Positions 6,764 through 16,722 of a stretch of DNA of 64,000 bases are shown here, piece after piece. The position numbers were made by a program, and so were the translations under genes. The stretch's first letter is position 1; each line of letters opens with the position of its first letter. The stretch is from NCBI RefSeq assembly GCF_902833045.1, contig NZ_CADFDU010000013.1, positions 124,001 through 188,000 of the forward strand. Direction: 5' to 3'. The stretch comes from Burkholderia sp. BCC0322. GTDB lineage: Bacteria > Pseudomonadota > Gammaproteobacteria > Burkholderiales > Burkholderiaceae. The notes under the pieces were generated by a model. It had not been told where the DNA came from and made no database searches. It worked only from the letters and a program-made list of their open reading frames with translations.

Positions 6764-9178
6764 TTACGCTGCCTTTGTCTGCTCACTTGCTTTTGTCTTG
6801 GCGGGTGTCGTCCCGTCCTGCACGCCTGATTCGGCGCCTGGCGCATCGCTCGCCATCTGCAGGAACAGGATCGACACCTGCGCACCCTCGACGGTCTCGC
6901 CGTGCATGCGATTGCGCAGATCGATCCGCGCACCGTGCTCATCGACGATTTTCTTGACCGTGGCCAACCCCAGACCCGTGCCCTTCGCCTTCGTCGTCAC
7001 ATAAGGCTCGAACGCGCGGGTCAGGATGCGCGCCGGAAAACCGGGCCCGTTGTCGGACACGGTGAGACGTACCGCGACGCGCGTTTTGCCCTCGGCGTCG
7101 GGATCGCCATATTCTACTGTCTTGGTTTCAATCAACACACGCGGATGCGCCGACTCCGCGACCGAATCCTGCGCATTCTGCAGCAGGTTGTGAATCACCT
7201 GGCGCAGTTGCGTCGCGTCACCGCGTATCACCGGCAGCGACGGCGCGAGCTCGGCGACGATCGCGCTCTTGCCTTCGCCCACGCCGTACAGCCCGAGCAC
7301 CTCGCTCGCCAGTTCGTTCAACTGCAGATTCGCGAGCACCGCCGGCGGCGTCCGCGCGTATTCGCGGAAATCGTCGACCATCCGCTTCATCGCGGCCACC
7401 TGGTTGACGATCATCGTCGCGCCGCGCTTGAGCACATCGGCGTCGGACGGTGCGAGCTTGTCCGACAGCTTCATCTGCAGCCGCTCCGCCGACAGCTGAA
7501 TCGGCGTCAGCGGATTCTTGATCTCGTGCGCGAGCCGGCGCGCGACCTCGCCCCATGCAACCGAACGCTGCGCGGAAATCACGTCGGAGATGTCGTCGAA
7601 CACGACGACGTAACCGGACGTCTGCGGATCGTCGGCCTGCCCCTCGACCGTCGACACGAGGCGCGTACCGCGCACGAGCAGCGTCAGCGGATCGGCTTCG
7701 CCGGGCAGCTCGATCGCGAACTGCTGCTGCCAGTGGCCGCCGTCGCCGCTCGCGCCGTCGGACGCCGCCTCGCGATCGGCGAAGGCCTTGCGCACCATCG
7801 CGCCGAACCCGGCGGCCACGCCGATCCGGTCGAGCGTCGTGCCGATCAGCGCGTTGAACGGCTGCCGGAAGATCCGCTCGGCGCCGCGATTGGCCGTCGT
7901 CAGCCGGAACTGGCGGTCGAGCACGAACACGCCGGCCGTCAGGTTCGCGAGGATGCTCTCGAGATACGTCTTCGAATGCTCGAGCGCGACTCGGTTCTTC
8001 TCGACCGCGAGCCGCGCCTCGGACAACTGGCGCGTCATCGCGTTGAACGACTGCGTGAGGAAGCCGAGCTCGTCGCGCGTCTTGATCTCGCGCTTCGGCG
8101 TGTAGTCGCCTTCCGTGATCTCCTTGGTGCCCTGCGCGAGCAGGAACAGCGGCCGCGCGAGCTGCTGGCCGAGCGCGAGCGCGAGCATCATCGCAATGAA
8201 GGTCGCGAGGAACAGTGCGAGCGTCAGCGTGCCGATGTACATCTTGCGCAGCCCCGTGCGGCCAAGCGACTTTTCCTGGTACTCGCGATACGCGCGCTGC
8301 ACGGCATCCGCGTTGTGGGCAAGCGTGGGCGGCACCGGCTGCGTGAGCTGCAGGAAGCGCTCGGCCGGCTGCAGCAGCGACGTCGATGCATCGGGAATCG
8401 GCCGCACGACGCGCAACCGCAGCGCACCCTTCGCGCCGTGTGCGCGCGGGTCGCCGTCGACTTCACCCTCGATCGCCGCGTACGCGCCGTGTTCGCGCGC
8501 CTGGTTCAGCATCAGCGGTGTCGGCAGGTCGTCCGGAATCAGCGCGGCGAAATTGCCCGACGCCTGCGCAACGATGTGCAGGTCGGGGGACGCCCCCGAG
8601 CCGCCGCGGCTCGGCTCGACGATCGTCGCGTCCTGAACGCCGAACTGGTCGCGCATCCGCAGCAGCGTGAGCGTCGTGCCGTTCGTGTTCGCATCGACGC
8701 TCGCGAGCTGGTCGGACATCAGCCGCGCCTTCGTCTGCAGATCGGACAACGACGCGTCGAGCATCCCGCGGCCGAGATTCAGGCCGGCTGTCAGCGCCGT
8801 CTCGACGTTCACGTCGAACCACGACTCGATACTGCGCGACACGAACTGGTACGACACGATGTAGATGATCCCGCCAGGCACCACGCCGACGAGCGCGAAG
8901 AACACCGCGAGCTTCGCGAGCAGCCGCGTGCCGAACTTGCCCTTCCTCAGGCGCACGACGATCATCCCGATCAGCCCGAGCACCACGAGCAGGAACACGA
9001 GCGCGACGACGATGTTCGTCGCGTACAGCCACGAGTAGTAGCGGTCGAAGAATTCGGTATTCGCGCTCGCGGCCGCGAGCAGCACGAGCAGCAACAGCGC
9101 GGTGAGCGCGACGGTCGAGACGATCACGCGAACGAGGAAGCTCTTCCCGCTGGCCGAGCGGCGCACTTTATTTAGCAC
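6764..9178 (-). CDS. ntrY: NtrY-type sensor histidine kinase
   Basis: 804 residues. The order is: N-terminal transmembrane segments (SFLVRVIVSTVALTALLLLV and VVALVFLLVVLGLIGMIVVRL), a periplasmic sensor portion, a further membrane segment (~residues 320-340), a HAMP linker (RPLFLLAQGTKEITEGDY), a PAS domain (ANLTAGVFVLDRQFRLTTAN), the phospho-acceptor H-box ARRLAHEIKNPLTPIQLSAE, and an ATPase domain with N- and G-boxes (LLQNAQDSV, DNGPGFP, GTGLGLATVKKI). It reads leftward directly into the NtrX-like regulator and overlaps the DUF4390 gene upstream by 11 bases. The family responds to nitrogen or redox status; the exact signal here is unknown. Confidence 0.93.
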   Translation of the reverse strand: MLNKVRRSASGKSFLVRVIVSTVALTALLLLVLLAAASANTEFFDRYYSWLYATNIVVALVFLLVVLGLIGMIVVRLRKGKFGTRLLAKLAVFFALVGVVPGGIIYIVSYQFVSRSIESWFDVNVETALTAGLNLGRGMLDASLSDLQTKARLMSDQLASVDANTNGTTLTLLRMRDQFGVQDATIVEPSRGGSGASPDLHIVAQASGNFAALIPDDLPTPLMLNQAREHGAYAAIEGEVDGDPRAHGAKGALRLRVVRPIPDASTSLLQPAERFLQLTQPVPPTLAHNADAVQRAYREYQEKSLGRTGLRKMYIGTLTLALFLATFIAMMLALALGQQLARPLFLLAQGTKEITEGDYTPKREIKTRDELGFLTQSFNAMTRQLSEARLAVEKNRVALEHSKTYLESILANLTAGVFVLDRQFRLTTANRGAERIFRQPFNALIGTTLDRIGVAAGFGAMVRKAFADREAASDGASGDGGHWQQQFAIELPGEADPLTLLVRGTRLVSTVEGQADDPQTSGYVVVFDDISDVISAQRSVAWGEVARRLAHEIKNPLTPIQLSAERLQMKLSDKLAPSDADVLKRGATMIVNQVAAMKRMVDDFREYARTPPAVLANLQLNELASEVLGLYGVGEGKSAIVAELAPSLPVIRGDATQLRQVIHNLLQNAQDSVAESAHPRVLIETKTVEYGDPDAEGKTRVAVRLTVSDNGPGFPARILTRAFEPYVTTKAKGTGLGLATVKKIVDEHGARIDLRNRMHGETVEGAQVSILFLQMASDAPGAESGVQDGTTPAKTKASEQTKAA

Positions 9179-9758
9179 GTTCGGTCACCGTGAAGTTGAA
9201 GCGCTTCCAGTCCGACCCGAGCGTCCAGTCGCGGTTGTTCACGGCATCGACCTGGAACGGCTTCGGCATCAGCGCCGTATCGAGCTGCATCCGCACCGAT
9301 GCCGTGTAGGTTTCACCGGCGCGCACCTGGTTGCGGTCGATCACGTGCCAGGACGTGATGTGCCTGACGACCGCGAGCGCATCCTTCAGCGACGGGAAAC
9401 CGAGCTGCAGGCCGCCCGTCGACACGCGATACTCGCGCGTGAGCGGCTGGAACGACAGGCGGATCGTCTGCGTCACCGCCACCGGCTGCTCGTCGAACCA
9501 GTACCAGCGCGCACGGCTCAACTCGAAGTCGGTCGTGAAATAAAGCGGAATGCCTTTGTTGACGGCATCCTCGAGGCTCGGGTTCAGTTCGAAATCAAAG
9601 CGGGCGTCGAGGGCCCAGCCGCTTCCGTCGGACTGTAGCGACGCGCGCTGCACGGCGATCGACTCGGCCTGCGCCGGCCGGACGACGGCCAGGCACAGCG
9701 TCAACGCGACCATCAGGGCGGCCGCGAGCCGAAGTGGAAAAAGGTGTTTGATCGTCAC
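9168..9758 (-). CDS. DUF4390 exported protein
   Basis: 196 residues with a clear signal peptide (LAAALMVALTLCLAVVRPAQA, cleavage around residue 31). The mature part is beta-rich and matches what is known of DUF4390, a family commonly placed between rsmB and ntrYX in beta-proteobacteria. No catalytic motif is visible. It overlaps rsmB by four bases and ntrY by 11, so it is translated as part of the operon. A periplasmic accessory role for the NtrY sensor is suggested only by position. Confidence 0.85.
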   Translation of the reverse strand: MTIKHLFPLRLAAALMVALTLCLAVVRPAQAESIAVQRASLQSDGSGWALDARFDFELNPSLEDAVNKGIPLYFTTDFELSRARWYWFDEQPVAVTQTIRLSFQPLTREYRVSTGGLQLGFPSLKDALAVVRHITSWHVIDRNQVRAGETYTASVRMQLDTALMPKPFQVDAVNNRDWTLGSDWKRFNFTVTERAK

Positions 9759-11146
9759 CGTTTCTGAAACCGCGCGTAGAAAAATCCGTCGTGATCGGTG
9801 TTCTGGTCGAGCGCGCCGGCGGCCGCCCCTCCCTGCACTCCGCCCGGCAGCAGCTGGCCGGGGGCGTCCAATCGTACCGCATCTTCACAGGCTGCTTCAA
9901 ACCAGCGGGCCTGCAATTCGCCTTCTTCGGGGAAGACCGAACAGGTCACGTAAAGCAGTTCGCCGCCCGGCTTCACGAGCGGCCACAACGCCGACAGGAT
10001 GCGGCGCTGTTCCGCGACGAGCGCCGGGATGTCAGCCTCGCGGCGCAGCCAGCGAATGTCGGGGTGCCGACGCACGATGCCGGACGCCGAGCATGGCACA
10101 TCGGCGAGGATGCGGTCGAACGGGCGCCCGTCGTACCACGCGTCGGGTGCGCCCGCATCGCCGACACGCACGTCCGCTTCGAGCGACAGCCGCACGAGGT
10201 TCTCGCCGATCCGTGCCGCGCGCGTGGCATCGCTTTCCAGCGCGACGACTTCCGCATCGGCCAGTTCGAGAATATGGCCGGTCTTGCCGCCGGGCGCCGC
10301 GCATGCGTCGAGCACGCGCATGCCGTCGCGCGCACCGAGCCATTCGGCTGCGAGCTGCGCGCCGGCGTCCTGCACGGACACGACGCCGTCGGCAAACCCC
10401 GGAATGCGATCGACCGGTCGCGCCGACGCGAGCCGCACCGCATGCCGGCCGATCGCGGTCGCTTCGATCCCGTTGGCGCGCAGCGTATCGAGATACGCGT
10501 CGACGCCCGCGCGGCGCGCGTTCACGCGCAGCGTCAACGGCCCCTGCTGCTCGCCGGCCGCGAGGATCGCCTGCCATGCATCGGGCCATGCGCACTTCAC
10601 CGAATCGACCCACCACGCGCGGTAGTTCCAGCGCGCGACGACATCGTCCTGCAGCGCTGCGACGAGCGCGTCGCGCTCGCGCAGGAAACGGCGCAGCACC
10701 GCGTTGACCATCCCCTTCGCGAACGCGCATTCGCGGCGCGCACCGATCACGGTCACGGCCTGGTCGACCACCGTGAACGCCGGATACGCGGCCTCCTCCG
10801 CCGGGTCGAGCAGCAGCGCCAACGCACCGGCGAGCACCGCCTGTACGTGTGCGGGCGGCGCCTTGCCGATGAGCCGGCCGATCAACCAGTCCGCACTGCC
10901 GAGGCGGCGCATCGTCCGGTATGCGACGTCCTGCGTCGCCCCGCGCGCGAATGCCTGCGCATCGGACGGCATCTGCGCAAATACCGCCGAGAGCGCCGCC
11001 GGCAGCGCGGTGCCGCGCCGCACCGCATCGACCGCCTGCGCGGCCGCATCGAGGGCGAAGCCGAGCGAATCAGGCGCGAGATGCAGCGCGGACAGGCGCG
11101 CCGGGCGGCCGGAAGAAGACGGAGCGGTAGAACGGGTTCGTGTCAT
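9755..11146 (-). CDS. rsmB: 16S rRNA m5C967 methyltransferase RsmB
   Basis: 463 residues from the ATG at 11146. The open frame continues 23 codons upstream but the family N-terminus fits here. An N-terminal NusB-like helical RNA-binding domain (~residues 20-160) precedes the Rossmann methyltransferase domain. The latter has the SAM loop LDACAAPGGKTGHILEL, the catalytic Cys in DVPCSASGIVRRHPDI, and the second Cys in LLYVTCSVFPEEGE, the two-cysteine signature of m5C RNA methyltransferases. It methylates C967 of 16S rRNA. The neighbours def and fmt further upstream are classical companions of this gene. Confidence 0.95.
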   Translation of the reverse strand: MTRTRSTAPSSSGRPARLSALHLAPDSLGFALDAAAQAVDAVRRGTALPAALSAVFAQMPSDAQAFARGATQDVAYRTMRRLGSADWLIGRLIGKAPPAHVQAVLAGALALLLDPAEEAAYPAFTVVDQAVTVIGARRECAFAKGMVNAVLRRFLRERDALVAALQDDVVARWNYRAWWVDSVKCAWPDAWQAILAAGEQQGPLTLRVNARRAGVDAYLDTLRANGIEATAIGRHAVRLASARPVDRIPGFADGVVSVQDAGAQLAAEWLGARDGMRVLDACAAPGGKTGHILELADAEVVALESDATRAARIGENLVRLSLEADVRVGDAGAPDAWYDGRPFDRILADVPCSASGIVRRHPDIRWLRREADIPALVAEQRRILSALWPLVKPGGELLYVTCSVFPEEGELQARWFEAACEDAVRLDAPGQLLPGGVQGGAAAGALDQNTDHDGFFYARFQKR

Positions 11147-11266
11147 CGGAGCAAATTCGGCAAACAAGCGCGGCAAACGGCGGGCTCGCGAGCCCCGCGA
11201 TCCCAAACCGGGCATTGTAGCGTGCGACGCTGCAGGCCCTTTGGCCCCTTTACCGCACGCGCAAAT

Positions 11267-11300
11267 GAAACACCCCGCAGCGCGAGGCGTGCGGGGTGGT
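11267..11300 (-). terminator. Hairpin downstream of htpX
   Basis: Inverted repeat ACCCCGCA / TGCGGGGT with a 10-base loop, followed on the minus strand by GTTTCATTT. It lies between htpX and rsmB, so it may terminate or attenuate the leftward transcript. The T-tract is weak. Confidence 0.5.
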
Positions 11301-11343
11301 GTGGCGGCCCCTGCGCGGCAACTGCCGCACGGTGCGCCGTGGC

Positions 11344-12201
11344 TTAGTCGAAGCGGCCGGTACGCGCCATCTCCATCAGGCGCGCGATGCGCTCCTCGGT
11401 GGCCGGGTGCGTCGAGAACAGATTCTGCAGGCCGCCGCCGTGCAGCGGGTTCATGATCATCATCTGCGCGGTGGCCGGATGCTGCTCGGCTGCCTGGAAC
11501 GGGATACCCGCCGCATAGCGATGGATCTTGTCGAGCGCAGTCGCGAGCGACTGCGGATCACCGGAAATCTGCGCGCCGCCGCGATCGGCCTCGAACTCGC
11601 GTGCCCGCGAAATCGCCATCTGGATCAGCGCGCCGGCGATCGGCGCGAGCAATGCGACCGCGATACCCGCGATCGGGTTGGCCGGCCGGCCGTTCTCGTC
11701 GCGCCCGCCGAAAAACATCGCGAAGTTCGCGATTGCCGAGATCGCGCCCGCCATCGTCGCGGTAATCGTCGAGATCAGGATGTCGCGGTGCTTCACGTGG
11801 GCGAGCTCGTGCGCCATCACCCCGCGCATCTCGCGCTCCGACAGGACGCGCAGGATGCCCGTCGTCGCGGCGACTGCCGCGTGCTCGGGGTTGCGGCCCG
11901 TTGCGAACGCGTTCGGCGCATCCTCGTTGATCAGGTAGACGCGCGGCATCGGCAGGTTCGCGCGCGTGGCCAGCTCGCGCACCATCCGGTAGAACTGCGG
12001 CGCCGTGTTCTCGTCGACTTCCTGCGCGTTGTACATGCGCAGCACCATCTTGTCCGAGAACCAGTATGAGAAGAAATTCATGCCGAGCGCGAACAGCAGC
12101 GCGATCGTCATGCCCCGCGAGCCGCCGATCATCCCGCCGATCACGATGAACAGGGCCGTGATCGCGGCCATCAGCATCGCCGTTTTGACCCAATTGAACA
12201 T
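11344..12201 (-). CDS. htpX: Protease HtpX
   Basis: 285 residues from the ATG at 12201. A GTG two codons upstream is rejected because the AAGGAG ribosome site ends exactly five bases before the ATG. HtpX is an inner-membrane zinc metalloprotease (M48) that degrades misfolded membrane proteins together with FtsH. The zinc motif [10 protein letters not shown] is intact, with the third ligand Glu in EFEADRGGA. Transmembrane helices lie at the N-terminus (two) and around residues 145-200. It sits in the leftward array between the LysE exporter and rsmB. Confidence 0.95.
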   Translation of the reverse strand: MFNWVKTAMLMAAITALFIVIGGMIGGSRGMTIALLFALGMNFFSYWFSDKMVLRMYNAQEVDENTAPQFYRMVRELATRANLPMPRVYLINEDAPNAFATGRNPEHAAVAATTGILRVLSEREMRGVMAHELAHVKHRDILISTITATMAGAISAIANFAMFFGGRDENGRPANPIAGIAVALLAPIAGALIQMAISRAREFEADRGGAQISGDPQSLATALDKIHRYAAGIPFQAAEQHPATAQMMIMNPLHGGGLQNLFSTHPATEERIARLMEMARTGRFD

Positions 12202-12301
12202 ACCCACTCCTTATCCGTCAGGGGACCCGCCGCGCATCAAAGGGCGCGGCGGAAAATTGTAAGCGATTTGTTAGATAAGGTCTTGCCGGAAAAATTCAAT
12301 C

Positions 12302-12937
12302 TCAGCGTTGCGATGTTGCAAGACGAAGGCCGAGGCCGACGAAAGCGCTGCCGACCGTGCGGTCGAGCCACTTCTTGACGCCCGGCTTGCCGGAGAAGCG
12401 CTCCGTGACACTGCCCGCGACCCACGCGACGAGACTGGTCCACACCGTGCTCATCGCGACGAACACGCCGCCGAGGGTCAGGAACGCCCATGCCTTGTGC
12501 GGGCTGTCGGCCGACACGAACTGCGGAAAGAACGACACGAAGAACAACACGACCTTCGGGTTCAGCACGTTGGTCCAGAAACCCTGCATGAACAGCTGGC
12601 GCAGCGGCTTCGCGGCCTGTGGGGCCACGTTGCCCGACGGCGCGGCCGCCTGCTTCGCGACGAACATTCTCACGCCGAGGTAGATCAGGTAGGCGGCGCC
12701 GACCAGCTTGATTACCGTGAATGCAGCAGCCGACGCCGCGAGCAGCGCGGTCAGGCCGAATGCGCAGGCGAGCGCGTGAACGCAGCAGCCGGCCGAAATG
12801 CCGAACGCCGACATCAGCCCCGCGCCGCGACCCTGCGCGACGCTGCGGCCGACGATATAGGCCGTATCGGGACCGGGCGTGACGTTCAGCAGGAAGACTG
12901 CCAGCACGAAGAAGCCGAAATGGGTGATGCCGAACAT
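12302..12937 (-). CDS. LysE/RhtB-family amino-acid exporter
   Basis: 211 residues with five to six hydrophobic segments. The family signature is in the N-terminal region: LNVTPGPDTAYIVGRSVAQGRGAGLMSA, with the conserved NxTPGPD motif and the Gly-rich loop. Proteins of this family export amino acids or homoserine lactones by proton antiport. The exported compound is not deducible. It lies in the same orientation as fmt upstream and htpX downstream, with gaps of about 100-120 bases. Confidence 0.9.
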   Translation of the reverse strand: MFGITHFGFFVLAVFLLNVTPGPDTAYIVGRSVAQGRGAGLMSAFGISAGCCVHALACAFGLTALLAASAAAFTVIKLVGAAYLIYLGVRMFVAKQAAAPSGNVAPQAAKPLRQLFMQGFWTNVLNPKVVLFFVSFFPQFVSADSPHKAWAFLTLGGVFVAMSTVWTSLVAWVAGSVTERFSGKPGVKKWLDRTVGSAFVGLGLRLATSQR

Positions 12938-13057
12938 GAAAACCTCGAAACCGGAGAGCGCAGGGAAATTCTACGCGCGCCTGCCGCGCCGCGCGACTCG
13001 GCCATCCGGCCGATTGCGCACGCGCGGCAGACCGTGTCGAATGTCGGTCAGGCCGCT

Positions 13058-14041
13058 TCAGGCAACGTCGGTCAGCGCGAAACGCTGGCCTGCGGCGAGC
13101 GGCGAGCCGGCCAGGAATTCGCGCGCGGGCAGCCGCTTGCCGCCCGGCTTCTGCAACTGCGTGACGCGCAGCGCCCCGCTGCCGCACGCGATGAGCACGC
13201 CTTCCGGTGCGACTTCGACAATCGTGCCGGGCGCCGCGTCGCCGCGCGCCGCCACTGGCTCGGCCGCCCACAGCTTGATCGCCGCGCCGTCGAGCGTCGC
13301 GACGCCGCCCGGGAACGGATCGAACGCACGCACCTGGCGCGCGAGCACGTCGGCCGGTTTGCGCCAATCGAGCGCCGCTTCGTGCTTGCCGATCTTCTCC
13401 GCATAGGTCACGCCGTCGGCCGGTTGCGGCGTCGCCGGCAGCACGCCGTCGCGCTCGAGCTGCACGAGCGCGTCGACGATCAGTCGCGCGCCTTCGGCGG
13501 CGAGCCGGTCGTGCAACGTCGCGGTCGTCTCGTCGGGGGCGATCGCGATGCGCGCTTCCTCGATCATCGCGCCGGTGTCGAGGCCGATGTCCATCTGCAT
13601 CAGCGTGACGCCCGTCTGCGCGTCACCGGCCTCGATCGCACGGTGGATCGGCGCGGCACCGCGCCAGCGCGGCAGCAGCGACGCATGAATGTTGATGCAG
13701 CCGTGGCGCGGAATGTCTAGCACTTCCTGCGGCAGCAGCAGGCCGTATGCGGCGACCACCATCACGTCGTGCGGGGTCGAGCGCAGCAGCTCGATCGCGT
13801 CGGCCGCCTCGGCCGGGTACTTGCCAGCGCGGCGCAGCGACGGCGGTTGCGCGACGGGCATCCCGTGCTCGACGGCGTAGCGCTTCACCGCGCTCGCCTG
13901 CAGTTTCATCCCGCGCCCGGCAGGGCGATCGGGCTGGGTGAGCACGAGCGGCACCGGAAAACCGGCCTCGTGGATCGCGGCGAGGGCCGCCGCGGCGAAT
14001 TCCGGCGTGCCGGCAAAAACTACGCGCAACGTATGGGTCAT
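13058..14041 (-). CDS. fmt: Methionyl-tRNA formyltransferase
   Basis: 327 residues. Fmt formylates initiator Met-tRNA using 10-formyltetrahydrofolate. The N-terminal domain shows [17 protein letters not shown], the folate-binding [23 protein letters not shown] motif (catalytic Asn, His) and [12 protein letters not shown]. The C-terminal OB-fold domain starts near residue 210. It lies 34 bases downstream of def, the deformylase that later removes the formyl group, in the usual def-fmt pair. Confidence 0.97.
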   Translation of the reverse strand: MTHTLRVVFAGTPEFAAAALAAIHEAGFPVPLVLTQPDRPAGRGMKLQASAVKRYAVEHGMPVAQPPSLRRAGKYPAEAADAIELLRSTPHDVMVVAAYGLLLPQEVLDIPRHGCINIHASLLPRWRGAAPIHRAIEAGDAQTGVTLMQMDIGLDTGAMIEEARIAIAPDETTATLHDRLAAEGARLIVDALVQLERDGVLPATPQPADGVTYAEKIGKHEAALDWRKPADVLARQVRAFDPFPGGVATLDGAAIKLWAAEPVAARGDAAPGTIVEVAPEGVLIACGSGALRVTQLQKPGGKRLPAREFLAGSPLAAGQRFALTDVA

Positions 14042-14075
14042 GACAGCGTTCGGGTTCGAGCTGGGCGAACGCGCG

Positions 14076-14579
14076 TTACATCGCGCGTTCGAGTTTCTTC
14101 ATCTTCGTCTTGATGCGCGTCTGCTTGAGCGGCGACAGGTACTCGACGAACACGCGCCCCATCAGGTGATCCATCTCGTGCTGGACGCACACGGCCAGCA
14201 GGCCCTCGCAGTCGAGTTCGAAGGTCTCGCCCTGCTCGTTGAGCGCACGCACGCGCACGTGATCGGGACGCTCGACTTCGTCGTAGATGCCGGGCACCGA
14301 CAGGCAGCCCTCTTCATAGATCTGCTTTGCGTCGCTCGACCACACGATCTCGGGATTGATGAACGCGCGCAGCTCGTTCTTCTCCTCGGAGACGTCGATC
14401 ACGATCACGCGCTCGTGCACGTCGACCTGCGTGGCCGCAAGGCCGATGCCCGGCGCCGCATACATGGTCTCGGCCATGTCGGCGACGAGCTTGCGGATCC
14501 GGTCGTCGACCTTGTCGACGGGCTTCGCGACCTTGTGCAGCCGCTTGTCGGGGTAATGAAGAATATTGAGTAAAGCCAT
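14076..14579 (-). CDS. def: Peptide deformylase
   Basis: 167 residues from the ATG at 14579 ([15 protein letters not shown]). All three deformylase motifs are present: [10 protein letters not shown] (motif 1), EEGCLSVPG with the metal-binding Cys (motif 2), and QHEMDHLMG with the HEXXH-type His pair and catalytic Glu (motif 3). It is a metal-dependent hydrolase removing N-formyl from nascent proteins. It is the first gene of the leftward array def-fmt-lysE-htpX-rsmB and diverges from dprA. Confidence 0.97.
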   Translation of the reverse strand: MALLNILHYPDKRLHKVAKPVDKVDDRIRKLVADMAETMYAAPGIGLAATQVDVHERVIVIDVSEEKNELRAFINPEIVWSSDAKQIYEEGCLSVPGIYDEVERPDHVRVRALNEQGETFELDCEGLLAVCVQHEMDHLMGRVFVEYLSPLKQTRIKTKMKKLERAM

Positions 14580-14747
14580 GGCGTTCGGTAATCGGTGGGG
14601 CGGCGTGCCGCATCGGCCATCCGGCCGGCTGGCGCTGCCGCCGGGATGCAATGAAGATGAGGCGGACGCACGGCGAATCAATGCCGCGGATCATGCCTCC
14701 TGCAATTGGCCGGGCGCCTGCGCGCGCGGCCCTGTCGAGTATTTCGG

Positions 14748-14766
14748 ATGATGAAAATTTTATCAT
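14748..14766. promoter_or_regulatory. 19-bp near-palindrome between def and dprA
   Basis: The sequence ATGATGAAAATTTTATCAT is symmetric apart from one pair. It lies in the AT-rich core of the 230-base divergent gap. The minus-strand reading contains GATAAAATTTT, plausible as a -10 for def. It may be part of back-to-back promoters or an operator. Confidence 0.4.
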
Positions 14767-14809
14767 GGCGCCACGCGGTTCGCTGGCCACCGCATTCGAG
14801 GGGCGCCTC

Positions 14810-16111
14810 ATGTCGCCGCAAGCGCTGACCACCTCCGCCGTGCGCGCGTGGCTGCAGCTCGCGCATGCGCCCGGCCTCGCCCCCGCCGTGCTGCAGGCAC
14901 TGCTCGATGCGTTCGGCGCGCCGGACGCGCTGCTGCGTGCGTCCGACCATGCCATCGCCGCCGTAACCAGCGCCGCCGCCGCCCTGGCCGTGCGCGCGAG
15001 CGAGCGCGACGATCTCGACGCGCGCACCGACGCCGCGCTCGCATGGCTCGATGCGCCGGGCAATGCGCTCGTCACGCTGAACGATCCGGCCTACCCGCCG
15101 CGGCTGCGCGACCTGCACGATCCGCCGCTGCTGCTATATGTAAAGGGCCGGCTCGACCTGCTGCACGCGCGCAGTCTCGCCGTGGTCGGCAGCCGTCACG
15201 CAACGCCGCAAGGTCTCGCCGACGCGACGCGCTTCGCACGCGAACTGTCAGACGCGGGCCTTCCGATCGTGTCGGGCCTCGCGCTCGGGATCGACGGCGC
15301 CGCGCATCGTGGCGGGCTCGACGGCCGGTCGGGCACGGTCGCGGTGATCGCGACCGGCGCCGATCTCGTCTATCCGGCGCGGCACCGCGCACTCGCCCAC
15401 GAGATCGCCGCACACGGCGCGATCGTGTCGGAATGGCCGCTCGGCACGCCTGCCCGCGCCGCGCATTTCCCGCAGCGCAACCGGCTGATCGCCGCGCTCG
15501 CGATCGGCGCACTCGTCGTCGAGGCCGCGCCGCGCTCGGGCTCGCTGATCACCGCACGGCTCGCGAATGAACTGGGGCGCGACGTGTTCGCGATGCCGGG
15601 CTCGATCCATGCGCCGCTCGCGCAAGGCTGTCACGCACTGATCCGCGACGGCGCGAAGCTGACGGCTGCGCCGCTCGACGTCCTCGAGGAATACGGGCTG
15701 GGCGAATCGAAAGCCGGCGCGGCGGGCGGTGCGGCGTGTTCCGGGCATCCGTGCGCGGACACCGGGGGCCTCCGCGAAACCGAAGCCGCCCCTCGGCGTG
15801 CCGCTACCGGGCTTATGCAAATTGGCGACCCCGTTCCGGCCGCCACGCCCGCCCGGGACGAGGCACCGCCGCCGGCGCCACCGCTGCCCGGCACCCCATC
15901 CGAACAGGCCGTGCTTGCCGCATTGGGATACGGCCCCGTTACCTACGAATGGCTCGCCGAGCACAGCGGCCTGTCCGACGACGTGCTGCACCGCGCGCTG
16001 CTTGCGCTGGAACTGGCCGGTCGCGTCGCCAGCCTGCCCGGCGGACGCTTCGCACGGCTTGACGCGGCGCGCACTTCGCCCGTGCATGGCGTGCTACATT
16101 CCCCCGCATAG
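14810..16111 (+). CDS. dprA: DNA-processing protein DprA
   Basis: 433 residues from the ATG at 14810, which has a GAGG ribosome site eight bases upstream. An alternative ATG at 14765 lacks one and lies inside the palindromic promoter region. DprA loads RecA on incoming single-stranded DNA during transformation. The Rossmann-like core is clear: LAVVGSRHATPQGLADATRFARELSDAGL, SGLALGIDGAAHRGGLDGRSGTVAVIATG, FPQRNRLIAALA and SGSLITARLANELGRDVFAMPG. After a Pro/Ala-rich linker (~residues 310-360) comes the C-terminal winged-helix domain (YEWLAEHSGLSDDVLHRALL). A thioredoxin-like gene follows after 36 bases. Confidence 0.94.
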   Translation: MSPQALTTSAVRAWLQLAHAPGLAPAVLQALLDAFGAPDALLRASDHAIAAVTSAAAALAVRASERDDLDARTDAALAWLDAPGNALVTLNDPAYPPRLRDLHDPPLLLYVKGRLDLLHARSLAVVGSRHATPQGLADATRFARELSDAGLPIVSGLALGIDGAAHRGGLDGRSGTVAVIATGADLVYPARHRALAHEIAAHGAIVSEWPLGTPARAAHFPQRNRLIAALAIGALVVEAAPRSGSLITARLANELGRDVFAMPGSIHAPLAQGCHALIRDGAKLTAAPLDVLEEYGLGESKAGAAGGAACSGHPCADTGGLRETEAAPRRAATGLMQIGDPVPAATPARDEAPPPAPPLPGTPSEQAVLAALGYGPVTYEWLAEHSGLSDDVLHRALLALELAGRVASLPGGRFARLDAARTSPVHGVLHSPA

Positions 16112-16147
16112 GGGCGGCCAGGCCGCCAACGATCTCCAAGGAAACCC

Positions 16148-16528
16148 ATGCCCGCGCTGAATCTCGACACCGATGCGGATCGGATCGCCGAGCGCCTCGC
16201 CGATCCCGGCACATTGCTCGTCGCCTGCCTGTGCGCCGAGTGGTGCGGCACGTGCCGCGACTACCGGACGGCCTTCGACCAGCTCGCCGACGCGCATCCG
16301 GACGCCTGCTTCGCCTGGATCGACATCGAAACGCATGCCGACCAGCTCGACGATCTCGACGTCGAGAACTTCCCGACGATCCTGATCGAAGACACCCACA
16401 CCGCCCGCTTCTTCGGCACGGTGCTGCCGCATGCGGCGATCGTCGAGCGGATGCTGTCCGACCTGAGCGCGGTACCCGGCGCGCCGCACGCACCGAAATT
16501 GCGCAACGTCCTGACCGTCGAAGCCTGA
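16148..16528 (+). CDS. Thioredoxin-family protein
   Basis: 126 residues, no signal peptide, so cytoplasmic. It carries a thioredoxin fold with the redox motif ECGTC-like CAEWCGTCRDYR (CGTC, ~residues 32-35 in place of the classical CGPC) and the cis-Pro loop NFPTILI. The CGTC dipeptide differs from bulk thioredoxin, which suggests a specialised reductase or chaperone partner. It follows dprA closely in the same direction, so it may share the transcript. The partner is unknown. Confidence 0.85.
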   Translation: MPALNLDTDADRIAERLADPGTLLVACLCAEWCGTCRDYRTAFDQLADAHPDACFAWIDIETHADQLDDLDVENFPTILIEDTHTARFFGTVLPHAAIVERMLSDLSAVPGAPHAPKLRNVLTVEA

Positions 16529-16722
16529 ATTCGTGAGCCGGTCCGGCGGTTTTACGCGCATTTGCGCGCCCCGCCGCGCCGGGCGCTTGCCGCCGCTGCG
16601 CCCCCCCCTCTATGATGGGCCGCTTTTTGCACGCCGAGCCGCCATCGCTGCGGCGTGTGCTATAAAGCGGTCGTAAAAGGCACCCACAACCGGCGAACCC
16701 GGTCTACCAACACACACCTGTC

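Noticed and set aside
6902-9175. 757-codon open frame opposite ntrY
   Set aside because: Same antisense artefact; Arg/His-rich product without domains.
14765-14809. Upstream ATG (14765) as the dprA start
   Set aside because: It lacks a ribosome site and lies within the palindromic promoter element; ATG 14810 has GAGG at good spacing.
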